Source: Bacteroidota bacterium
GTDB lineage: Bacteria > Bacteroidota > Ignavibacteria > Ignavibacteriales > Ignavibacteriaceae
DNA: 5,789 bases
Direction of reading: 5' to 3'
NCBI GenBank assembly: GCA_030706105.1
Contig: JAUZPC010000208.1
Location: 1 to 5,789, forward strand
In this document: in pieces, positions 1-5,789 of the stretch
Layout of the letters: each line of letters begins with the position of its first letter
Numbering within the stretch: position 1 is the stretch's first letter
Position numbers and translations under genes: made by a program
The notes under the pieces: model-generated
The model's input: only the letters and a program-made list of their open reading frames with translations
What the model was told of the DNA's origin: nothing
Database searches by the model: none

Positions 1-270
1 GATAATGAAAGTAAGGGTGAGACAGAGCAAAGTACTTATTACATTATTCAAATAGGTGCTTTTAATAATATGGAGAATGCTCAATCATTTTCGGAAAAAA
101 GTGGGAAAATACTTAAAAAAGATGTTTCTATTGCTAAAGGAAAATCCAATCTGTACATTGTCCAATTGGATGAAAAATTCAGCACAAAAAAGGAAGCACA
201 AGATTATAGAAATTTAATAAAAGTAAAAAATGGTTTTAAAGATGCTTGGGTTGTTACTGTCCATAAATAA
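1..270 (+). CDS. SPOR-domain protein, C-terminal fragment (5' end outside the window)
   Basis: The reading frame is open from base 1, so this is the last 89 residues of a longer protein; the Met at base 70 lies inside the domain and is not the true start. After a polar, acid-rich linker (visible residues 1-12) comes YYIIQIGAF (13-21), the first strand of a SPOR fold. A helix follows (about 24-37), then LYIVQL (51-56) as the repeat strand, FSTKKEAQDYRNLIK as the second helix (about 60-74), and a closing strand AWVVTV just before the stop. SPOR domains (about 70-75 residues) bind denuded glycan strands of peptidoglycan and usually sit at the C-terminus of envelope or division proteins, as here. 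The missing N-terminal part probably carries a signal peptide or membrane anchor, but this cannot be seen. It is separated from trpS by a 113-nt gap, so it probably belongs to an upstream transcription unit. The domain call is fairly secure; the protein's specific role is unknown. Confidence 0.8.
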   Translation, partial: DNESKGETEQSTYYIIQIGAFNNMENAQSFSEKSGKILKKDVSIAKGKSNLYIVQLDEKFSTKKEAQDYRNLIKVKNGFKDAWVVTVHK

Positions 271-280
271 AAATACAACT

Positions 281-305
281 AAGTTATTTTAATAAAATAA
301 TTTTT
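281..305 (+). terminator. Possible weak intrinsic terminator (AT-only hairpin plus T-run)
   Basis: TTATTTT (284-290), a 3-nt loop AAT, and AAAATAA (294-300) form a perfect 7-bp inverted repeat. It extends by one G-U and two A-U pairs (281-283 with 301-303) and runs into five Ts at 301-305. It begins 10 nt after the SPOR-gene stop, which is where a terminator would sit. The stem has no G-C pair, so it would be weak, and such repeats arise by chance in DNA this AT-rich. Being nearly symmetric, it could also just be an AT-rich spacer. Confidence 0.3.
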
Positions 306-328
306 ATATCCAAATAATAGTAGGGAAT

Positions 329-334
329 TATAAT
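329..334 (+). promoter_or_regulatory. Candidate -10 box for the trpS operon
   Basis: A perfect TATAAT lies 49 nt upstream of the trpS ATG, in the only sizeable non-coding gap of the window. This is where a promoter for the downstream gene chain is expected. No convincing TTGACA-like -35 box lies 16-18 nt upstream. A second candidate is TATTTTTG at 346-353, which fits the TAnnTTTG -7 element of Bacteroidota promoters, but it lacks a TTTG partner about 19 nt upstream. Either could be chance in such AT-rich sequence. Confidence 0.3.
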
Positions 335-383
335 TAGTTTATTGTTATTTTTGTATTTTAAATTAGAAAATTAAAAAAACACA

Positions 384-1364
384 ATGACAAAAAAAACAAT
401 ACTAAGTGGAATGCGCCCAACTGGCAAACTGCATATCGGACATTATGTAGGCGCATTAGAAAATTGGGTTAAATTACAGGAAGAATATAATAATTTCTAT
501 TTAATTGCCGATTATCATGTACTTACTACAAATCTGAATACTGAAAATATCTATCAAAATTCAATTGAAATGGCAATAGATTGGCTTGCCTCCGGCATTG
601 ACCCTAATAAAAGTCCAATATTTCGTCAATCGCAGATAAAAGAGCATGCTGAGCTTCATTTAATATTTAGTATGCTTATAACTGTTAATAGGTTAGAAAG
701 AAATCCTACATTAAAAGATCAGGTGAGAGATCTAAATATTGAAAATGTTATTTATGGCCACTTAGGATATACTGTTCTACAGTCTGCGGATATTTTATTA
801 TATAAGGGCAATTTAGTACCCGTGGGAGAAGATCAGGTACCACACGTTGAAATAACGAGAGAGCTGGCAAGAAAATTCAATAATCATTATGGTATATTGT
901 TTCCTGAACCTGAGCCATTATTAACAAAATTTGCAAGATTAGTAGGCTTGGATGGTAATGCTAAAATGAGTAAATCTCTGAATAATACTATCTTGCTATC
1001 AGAGAAGCCGGAAGAAGTAAAAGCCAAACTAAAAAAAGCTGTTACAGATCCTAAAAAGGTAAGAAGAAATGATCCTGGAAATCCTGATGTATGTTTAATA
1101 TTCTCGTATCATAAAAAGTTTAATCCATCTGAAATCTCCGAGATAAACAGTGGCTGCCGTTCCGGAGCCTTAGGATGTGTTGACTGCAAGCTAAACTGTG
1201 CGTCTAAAATATCTCAATTTCTTGAACCTATTCTGGAAAAAAGAAGTCATTATGAGACTCGTTTAGATGAAGTAAAAGATATTTTAAGAGATGGAGAAAA
1301 TAAAGCACATCAAGTTGCTAAAGAGACAATGAATCAAGTTCATGAAAAAATGAAAATAGGTTAG
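384..1364 (+). CDS. trpS: Tryptophanyl-tRNA synthetase, probable [4Fe-4S] type
   Basis: Cytoplasmic class I aminoacyl-tRNA synthetase that charges tRNA-Trp with tryptophan using ATP. At 326 residues it is full length for bacterial TrpRS. The Rossmann catalytic core carries the HIGH motif at residues 17-20 (GKLHIGHYVGAL) and KMSKS at 194-198 (GNAKMSKS). GEDQVPHVEITRE between them is a strongly conserved TrpRS segment. The C-terminal helical part contains Cys237, Cys258, Cys265 and Cys268 (C-x20-C-x6-C-x2-C), plus Cys272. This closely resembles the cluster-binding C-x22-C-x6-C-x2-C pattern known from the Thermotoga maritima enzyme, where an Fe-S cluster sits near the tRNA-anticodon side. The ATG at 384 fits the usual N-terminus (MTKKTILSGMRPTG). 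There is no Shine-Dalgarno; the upstream bases are A-rich. It is the first gene of the tight chain, and scpA begins 5 nt after its stop. Identity is certain; metal binding is inferred. Confidence 0.97.
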   Translation: MTKKTILSGMRPTGKLHIGHYVGALENWVKLQEEYNNFYLIADYHVLTTNLNTENIYQNSIEMAIDWLASGIDPNKSPIFRQSQIKEHAELHLIFSMLITVNRLERNPTLKDQVRDLNIENVIYGHLGYTVLQSADILLYKGNLVPVGEDQVPHVEITRELARKFNNHYGILFPEPEPLLTKFARLVGLDGNAKMSKSLNNTILLSEKPEEVKAKLKKAVTDPKKVRRNDPGNPDVCLIFSYHKKFNPSEISEINSGCRSGALGCVDCKLNCASKISQFLEPILEKRSHYETRLDEVKDILRDGENKAHQVAKETMNQVHEKMKIG

Positions 1365-1369
1365 TACAT

Positions 1370-2095
1370 TTGTACAAAATAAAATTAGACCAATTTGAAG
1401 GCCCGCTTGATTTACTCTTATTCTTTATAAAAAGAGATGAGTTAAATATATATGATATTCCTATTTCCAGGATTACTAAAGAATTTTTGGAATATGTGAA
1501 TCTCATTAAGATGCTGGACCTTGAAATTGCGGGTGATTTTATTTTAATGGCTTCTACTTTAATGCATATTAAAGTAAAAATGCTTTTACCCAGAGAGGTT
1601 GATGAAAAAGGCGAGCAAATTGATCCAAGGACTGATTTAATTCAAGCACTTCTTGAATATAAAAAATATAAAGAAGTGGCTGAAGAAATGGGTTATTTTG
1701 AAACTGATCAGAGAAAAGTCAGTTTCCGTGGAAATTTTTCCGAAGATGAAAAAATAGCTCCTCCTGAATATGACATCTTATTGAAAAATGTTACATTATT
1801 TGATTTAGCAAAAGCATTTAAGAAAGCAATTCAAGATCTTAAGCCGGAAGTTGTTCATGAAATAAAGAAAATAAATATCACCATAGATGAACAAATTCAG
1901 TTTATTTTAGACAGATTAGAAAAAGATAAAGAATTACACTTTCTAAGTATAGTTGATGGGATGAGAGAAAAGATTAGGATTGTAATCACATTTGTGGCAT
2001 TGTTAGAATTGACAAAAATGGGTCAGATAGGAATAAAAATATCTGATAATTTTAACGATTTTATTTTATATAAACTTGAAGTAGCCAATGGATAG
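1370..2095 (+). CDS. scpA: Segregation and condensation protein A (kleisin), TTG start
   Basis: ScpA is the kleisin subunit of the SMC-ScpAB complex: it bridges the SMC heads and recruits ScpB to compact and segregate the nucleoid. The 241 residues fall in the usual range. The N-terminal hallmark YKIKLDQFEGPLDLLLFFI (residues 2-20) is intact, followed by the SMC-neck-binding helices. A charged middle region leads to a C-terminal winged helix with ITFVALLELTKMGQI (206-220), the SMC-cap-binding end. The start is TTG at 1370. The frame has a TGA at 1343-1345 and no ATG or GTG between that stop and the conserved N-terminus, so TTG is the only workable start. A weak AGG (1358-1360) lies 9 nt upstream, inside the end of trpS, which suggests reinitiation by ribosomes finishing trpS. 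The 3' end overlaps scpB by 8 nt, as expected for partners made in step. Confidence 0.95.
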   Translation: MYKIKLDQFEGPLDLLLFFIKRDELNIYDIPISRITKEFLEYVNLIKMLDLEIAGDFILMASTLMHIKVKMLLPREVDEKGEQIDPRTDLIQALLEYKKYKEVAEEMGYFETDQRKVSFRGNFSEDEKIAPPEYDILLKNVTLFDLAKAFKKAIQDLKPEVVHEIKKINITIDEQIQFILDRLEKDKELHFLSIVDGMREKIRIVITFVALLELTKMGQIGIKISDNFNDFILYKLEVANG

Positions 2096-2741
2096 TATTT
2101 ATTATCAAGTAATTGAGGCATTAATTTTTTCTTCGGATGAGCCATTAAACTCGGCTGATATTATAAAAGCTATTAAAGGTTTAGATGGCGAGGATATAAA
2201 AATAACACCTGATGAGATTGAAGAAACAGTTGACATATTAAACAAAAAATATGAAGAGGAAAGTAAGCTTTCTTTTAGAATTAGTAAAATTGCTAATGGC
2301 TTTTTATTCTCAACAAGACCTGAGTACGCAAAATATTTAGGATTTCTATCATCAGAAAAAAGTAAACGCAGATTAAGTCAGGCAGCTTTAGAAACACTGG
2401 CCATAATTGCTTATAAACAGCCAATAACTAAACCTGAATTGGAAACTATCAGAGGTGTAAACTCTGATTATATATTAAATACACTTTTAGAAAAGAACCT
2501 GATTACAATTTCCGGCCGTGCTGAAACTATTGGACGACCGTTACTTTATGGGACAACAGATGAATTCTTAAAATATTTTGGCCTGTATAAATTAAGTGAT
2601 CTGCCAAAGCCAAGAGAAATTGACGAAATTATGAAAGATGAGGATTTCCTGGATCAGAAAAGAAAAATTATGATGAACCTAATTGAAGATGATGTTCAAA
2701 ACGAAATAAAAGAAAGTACTGAAAATAATGCGTCTGAATAA
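2088..2741 (+). CDS. scpB: Segregation and condensation protein B
   Basis: ScpB is a dimeric tandem winged-helix protein that binds the central part of ScpA and regulates SMC ATPase activity and DNA entrapment. The 217 residues are typical. The first winged helix spans about residues 1-90 (YYQVIEALIFSSDEPLN at 5-21 is characteristic). The second contains the family signature SQAALETLAIIAYKQPITK (97-115), then TIRGVNSDYILNTLLEKNLI and GRPLLYGTTDEFLKYFGL (149-166). The tail after about residue 180 is charged and probably disordered, as is common in this family. The ATG at 2088 overlaps the end of scpA by 8 nt and has no clear Shine-Dalgarno, so translation is probably coupled to scpA. The last 14 nt overlap the next gene. 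The identification is secure from motifs and from adjacency to scpA. Confidence 0.96.
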   Translation: MDSIYYQVIEALIFSSDEPLNSADIIKAIKGLDGEDIKITPDEIEETVDILNKKYEEESKLSFRISKIANGFLFSTRPEYAKYLGFLSSEKSKRRLSQAALETLAIIAYKQPITKPELETIRGVNSDYILNTLLEKNLITISGRAETIGRPLLYGTTDEFLKYFGLYKLSDLPKPREIDEIMKDEDFLDQKRKIMMNLIEDDVQNEIKESTENNASE

Positions 2742-3432
2742 ATATATAGCATCAAGTGGAATTGCCTCTCGAAGAAATTCTGAAGAACTTATTAAGCAAG
2801 GCAGAGTGAGTATTAATAGCGAAATTGTAATGGATTTAGCCTCTAATGTTGATCCCGATAAAGATTTGGTTGAAATAGATGGTGAGAAAATATCCTTGAA
2901 GAAGTTCCTATATTTTTTACTTAATAAACCGAAGGGATTTATTACTTCAACAAAAGACGAGAAGAGCAGACCCGTGGTAATTGAATTAATAAAAACTAAT
3001 GAAAAAATATTTCCAGTAGGAAGATTAGATTACAACACCACCGGAGTTCTGATTCTTACAAATGATGGTGATTTTTCAAATTTACTAACTCATCCAAGAA
3101 ATAAAGTACCAAAAGTTTATCACGCTATAATTGACCGCCCCCTTTCACCTGAGGATCAAGTGAAATTAACAAAAAACTTAGTTCTTAAAGACGGGAAAGG
3201 CAGATTTGAGAAAGTAACATTTGTAAAGAAACATGATAAAAAATTGATTGAAGTTACTGTTATTGAGGGAAGAAATCATTTTGTTAAGAATATGTTCGGC
3301 GCTTTAGGATATAATGTTCTATCATTAAACAGAAAGAGCTTTGCAGGTATAGAAGCAGATATTCCTGTTGGTAGTTATAGAAAACTGACAATAAAAGAAG
3401 TTGAAGTACTGAATGACATGTTTAGTAAATAA
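2728..3432 (+). CDS. rluB: rRNA pseudouridine synthase, RsuA/RluB/RluE/RluF family
   Basis: This enzyme isomerises a specific uridine of ribosomal RNA to pseudouridine. An N-terminal S4 RNA-binding domain (about residues 1-58; MRLNKYIASSGIASRRNSEELI then GRVSIN) precedes the catalytic domain. The catalytic motif GRLDYNTTGVLILTNDGD starts at residue 98, with the nucleophilic Asp at 101. FLLNKPKGFITS (about 63-74) is the usual strand before it. The 234 residues match short members of the family. The C-terminal signature reads EGRNHFVKNMFGALGY (180-195), where better-known relatives have GRNRQVRRMF. The target cannot be fixed by eye: next to scpAB a RluB-like 23S rRNA target (U2605 in E. coli numbering) is most likely, but 16S U516 (RsuA-type) is possible, so the symbol is provisional. 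The gene overlaps scpB by 14 nt and dacB by 20 nt. The rlu gene following scpAB is a common bacterial arrangement. Confidence 0.88.
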   Translation: MRLNKYIASSGIASRRNSEELIKQGRVSINSEIVMDLASNVDPDKDLVEIDGEKISLKKFLYFLLNKPKGFITSTKDEKSRPVVIELIKTNEKIFPVGRLDYNTTGVLILTNDGDFSNLLTHPRNKVPKVYHAIIDRPLSPEDQVKLTKNLVLKDGKGRFEKVTFVKKHDKKLIEVTVIEGRNHFVKNMFGALGYNVLSLNRKSFAGIEADIPVGSYRKLTIKEVEVLNDMFSK

Positions 3433-4927
3433 ATATTATTTATTTTTTTTATTACTGCTTTTTACTTGTAATAATACAAATTCACAGATCAAGACTGATT
3501 CTTTATTAAGATATAATCCAAATACTTTGGCAGAATTTAGAGAACAATTGGATTATATATTTAATGACCCAATATTTAGTAATGCCAATTGGGGAGTTTT
3601 TATTGTGTCTTTAGAAACAGGTGAATACTTGTATAAAAAAAATGAGGATAAATTATTTATCCCGGCATCTAATATTAAACTATTTACCACTTCAGCAGCA
3701 CTAAATTTATTAGGCCCTGATTATAAATATGCTACATCTATTTTTATGCGAGGTAAAATTACCAATAATGTACTCAATGGTGATTTAATTGTAAAGGGAA
3801 CTGGCGATCCAACGATATCCGGTCGTTTTTACAATAATGATATGTACCACGTGTATAATAATTGGGCTGACTCTTTAATATCATTAGGTGTTGAAGAAAT
3901 TCAGGGAAATATTATTGGCGATGATTATGCATTTGATAATAAAGGATTAGGAAATGGATGGCCATGGGAATTTCAGAGCTATTGGTTTTCTGCTCCAACA
4001 AGTGCTCTGTCATTTAATGATAATTGCATAGACATAACTGTATCTGTTGATAAAAATGACAAGACTCCAGTTATTACGTTAAACCCAAATACAAAATATG
4101 CAGTGATACTAAATAATGTTTCAGTAGTATCTCACGACTCAGTCACTTCTATTGACGTTAATAGAGAAATTGGTTCTAATGTTATTAATGTATTTGGTAC
4201 AATTCGCTCGGGAGATTCGATTAAGACTTATGTTACCGTAAACAACCCCACCCAATATTCCATGGTAATTCTAAAGGAAACTTTAGAGAAAAGGGGTATT
4301 GTTGTAAATGGTAATGCGTATGATGCGGATGATATAGCATTAAGCTATGATTTTAAAAAAATGAAAAAATTATTTACTCATTATTCAGTTCCGTTAAGCG
4401 AAATAATAAGGGTTATTAATAAAACCAGTCAGAATTTTTATGCAGAACAGGTTTTTAAGACTATAGGACTTGAGAAAAATAAATTTGGATCATTTGAAAA
4501 AGGATTTGAAGCAGCAAGTAAAATTTATTCTGATATGGGCATAAAATTAGATGGGTTTGTAATGGTAGATGGCAGCGGATTATCCAGGCTAAACCTGGTA
4601 ACTCCAAAACAAGTAGTCCAATTACTTCATTACATGCACAATAATAAATATTCAAAATTATTTTTAAATTCATTACCTGTTGCAGGTATTGATGGAAATC
4701 TTGCAAAAAGATTAAATAATACAATTGCAGAGAACCGTATTAGGGCAAAAGCAGGTTTCCTTGAAAATGTAAGAAGTTTATCAGGATATGCTTTTACTGC
4801 TGATAACGAACCGATTGCCTTTTCAATTATTGCAAATAATTATACGGTACCGGTTAAATTGGCTGAAAACATTCAAGATTTAGTATGTTTGCGATTAGCA
4901 AACTTTCACAGAAACAAATGGAGGTAA
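3413..4927 (+). CDS. dacB: D-alanyl-D-alanine carboxypeptidase/endopeptidase, PBP4 (peptidase S13) family
   Basis: Exported penicillin-binding protein of the PBP4 type, which trims or cleaves peptidoglycan peptides in the periplasm. The 504 residues resemble E. coli PBP4 (477). A hydrophobic signal stretch (about residues 8-18, LFFLLLLF) ends in TCNNTNSQ. Cleavage after Ser24 is plausible; lipidation at Cys19 is possible but the lipobox LFTC is poor. The active-site SxxK is SNIK at 86-89 (IPASNIKLFT). The SxN motif is SQN at 339-341, and the roughly 250 residues between them hold the inserted domains typical of this family. DGSGLSR starts at 386 and is another family hallmark. The third triad motif reads KAG (446-448, RAKAGFLENVRSLSGYAFT) rather than KTG. 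The ATG at 3413 is the only start upstream of the signal peptide; it lies inside the rlu gene (20-nt overlap) without a clear Shine-Dalgarno. Family membership is secure; full catalytic activity is not certain because of KAG. Confidence 0.92.
   Translation: MTCLVNKYYLFFLLLLFTCNNTNSQIKTDSLLRYNPNTLAEFREQLDYIFNDPIFSNANWGVFIVSLETGEYLYKKNEDKLFIPASNIKLFTTSAALNLLGPDYKYATSIFMRGKITNNVLNGDLIVKGTGDPTISGRFYNNDMYHVYNNWADSLISLGVEEIQGNIIGDDYAFDNKGLGNGWPWEFQSYWFSAPTSALSFNDNCIDITVSVDKNDKTPVITLNPNTKYAVILNNVSVVSHDSVTSIDVNREIGSNVINVFGTIRSGDSIKTYVTVNNPTQYSMVILKETLEKRGIVVNGNAYDADDIALSYDFKKMKKLFTHYSVPLSEIIRVINKTSQNFYAEQVFKTIGLEKNKFGSFEKGFEAASKIYSDMGIKLDGFVMVDGSGLSRLNLVTPKQVVQLLHYMHNNKYSKLFLNSLPVAGIDGNLAKRLNNTIAENRIRAKAGFLENVRSLSGYAFTADNEPIAFSIIANNYTVPVKLAENIQDLVCLRLANFHRNKWR
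4920..4925 (+). promoter_or_regulatory. Strong ribosome binding site for lysS
   Basis: GGAGGT is a full complement to the 16S rRNA 3' end. It sits 3 nt before the GTG start and lies inside the last codons and stop of dacB (TGG AGG TAA). It decides the lysS start: no other in-frame start lies near the conserved N-terminus. None of the other starts visible in the window has a comparable Shine-Dalgarno, so it may compensate for the GTG codon and give lysS its own loading signal. Confidence 0.75.
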
Positions 4928-4928
4928 A

Positions 4929-5789
4929 GTGGAAAATAATAATATTCAACAAGACATAAATGTATTAATTAAGAGACGACTTGAAGAGTTGGAAGAATTA
5001 AAAGCTAAAGGTGTTCAGCCATTCGCATATTCTTTTGATGTTTCTGATAATTCTAAAAGTATTAAAGATAATTATAAAGAAGATGAACAAAAAACTGTAA
5101 AAATCGCCGGTAGAATAATGGCCATTAGAAGAATGGGAAAGGCTTCTTTTGCCCACCTTCAAGACAATTTTGGGCGCATTCAGATTTATCTTAGAAAAGA
5201 TGATATCGGTGAGTCATATGATAGTTTTAAACTCTTAGACATTGGAGATATTATTGGAATTGAAGGATATGTATTTAAAACAAAAACTGGTGAAATTTCC
5301 GTTCATACTACCTCTTTAACTGTACTATCCAAATCACTAAGACCTTTGCCAATAGCAAAAGAGATTACTGACGAACAGGGTAATAAAACAGTGTTTGATC
5401 AGTTTGCAGACATTGAATTAAGATACAGACAGCGTTATGTAGATTTGATTGTAAATCCGAATATTAAAGATGTCTTTGTTAAACGCAGTAAAATAATTAC
5501 AGCTATTAGAAAGTATCTGGATTCAAATGAAATTCTGGAAGTTGAAACTCCAGTATTACAGCCGATATATGGTGGAGCAGCAGCCAGACCTTTTGTTACT
5601 CATCATAATACTCTGGATACTACTTTATATTTAAGAATAGCAGATGAATTATATCTTAAAAGACTAATTGTCGGCGGTTTTAATGGCGTTTACGAAATAT
5701 CCAAAGATTTTAGAAATGAAGGAATGGATAGAACGCATAATCCGGAATTTACAATGCTTGAATTGTATGTCCCCTATAAAGATTATGAA
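4929..5789 (+). CDS. lysS: Lysyl-tRNA synthetase, class II, N-terminal part (3' end outside the window)
   Basis: Cytoplasmic enzyme that charges tRNA-Lys with lysine. The first 287 residues are visible, more than half of the roughly 500 usual. A charged N-terminal helix (KRRLEELEELKAKGVQPF) leads into the OB-fold anticodon-binding domain (about residues 57-145, VKIAGRI through HTTSLTVLSKSLRPLP). ELRYRQRYVDL (163-173) marks the entry to the catalytic domain. Motif 1 ends in EVETPVLQP, with its invariant Pro at 208. GGAAARPFVTHHN follows, and motif 2 is FRNEG with Arg262 and Glu264. Motif 3 lies beyond the window. Start: GTG at 4929, 1 nt after the dacB stop and behind GGAGGT; the first in-frame ATG would fall inside the OB fold, so GTG is strongly favoured. 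The sequence ADELYLKRLIVGG with GMDRTHNPEFT resembles Bacteroidota/Ignavibacteriota enzymes. Identity is certain. Confidence 0.96.
   Translation, partial: MENNNIQQDINVLIKRRLEELEELKAKGVQPFAYSFDVSDNSKSIKDNYKEDEQKTVKIAGRIMAIRRMGKASFAHLQDNFGRIQIYLRKDDIGESYDSFKLLDIGDIIGIEGYVFKTKTGEISVHTTSLTVLSKSLRPLPIAKEITDEQGNKTVFDQFADIELRYRQRYVDLIVNPNIKDVFVKRSKIITAIRKYLDSNEILEVETPVLQPIYGGAAARPFVTHHNTLDTTLYLRIADELYLKRLIVGGFNGVYEISKDFRNEGMDRTHNPEFTMLELYVPYKDYE

Noticed and set aside
70..270. A separate 66-residue protein starting at Met (base 70)
   Set aside because: The frame is open upstream to base 1 and encodes the first SPOR strand (YYIIQIGAF) before this Met, so the Met is internal to a longer protein cut by the window edge.
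1318..1506. Minus-strand open frame of 62 codons across the trpS/scpA junction
   Set aside because: It lies wholly opposite two well-identified genes, its translation is low-complexity Ser/Asn/Phe-rich, and no known motif is visible; it is a shadow frame.
4584..4598. Inverted repeat CCAGG-CTAAA-CCTGG in dacB
   Set aside because: The stem is only 5 bp, has no T-run, and lies inside the conserved DGSGLSR-containing coding region, so codon constraint and chance explain it; there is no sign of a terminator or operator.
4461..4724. Minus-strand open frame of 87 codons inside dacB
   Set aside because: It is opposite the conserved SxN-to-KAG part of dacB. The Leu/Ile/Tyr-rich translation is what the reverse complement of AT-rich coding sequence gives, so it is not a credible membrane protein.
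1..5789. A hidden mobile element, CRISPR array, defence or toxin-antitoxin system
   Set aside because: Only 120 bases or so (mainly 271-383) are non-coding, every gene is a recognisable housekeeping family, and I found no spaced direct repeats, terminal inverted repeats, transposase or integrase motifs, or obvious compositional break.

Overview
This window is part of an AT-rich bacterial chromosome (G+C looks like roughly one third by eye, not counted). It carries seven genes, all on the + strand; the first and last are cut by the window edges. Everything recognisable is core, vertically inherited machinery. I see no mobile element, CRISPR array, phage gene, toxin-antitoxin pair, defence gene or stable RNA gene, and I do not think the window holds a new multi-gene system. 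The LysRS motif-2 region (ADELYLKRLIVGG, then FRNEGMDRTHNPEFT), the A-rich and mostly Shine-Dalgarno-less upstream regions, and the SPOR-domain protein point to the Bacteroidota/Chlorobiota/Ignavibacteriota (FCB) group. An Ignavibacteria- or Kapabacteria-like member is my best guess. This is inference from remembered family patterns, not from a search.

Layout: (1) 1-270, the C-terminal end of a SPOR-domain protein, probably a peptidoglycan-binding envelope protein. (2) 271-383, a short AT-rich gap with a weak AT-only hairpin plus T-run and a TATAAT box, which could separate two transcription units. (3) 384 to the window end, a very tightly packed chain: trpS (tryptophanyl-tRNA synthetase), scpA and scpB (kleisin and winged-helix partners of SMC in chromosome segregation), an RsuA/RluB-family rRNA pseudouridine synthase, a dacB/PBP4-type D-Ala-D-Ala carboxypeptidase, and the start of lysS (lysyl-tRNA synthetase). 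The junctions are +5, -8, -14, -20 and +1 nt, so this is almost certainly one operon with coupled translation. It links tRNA charging, rRNA modification, chromosome segregation and cell-wall remodelling, which suggests common growth-linked expression rather than one pathway.

Points worth a second look: four cysteines in TrpRS (plus a fifth nearby) that match the [4Fe-4S]-type TrpRS pattern with one altered spacing; a KAG triad in place of KTG in the PBP4 homologue; a TTG start for scpA set inside a small inverted repeat; a GTG start for lysS with the only strong Shine-Dalgarno in the window; and a diverged C-terminal signature in the pseudouridine synthase.
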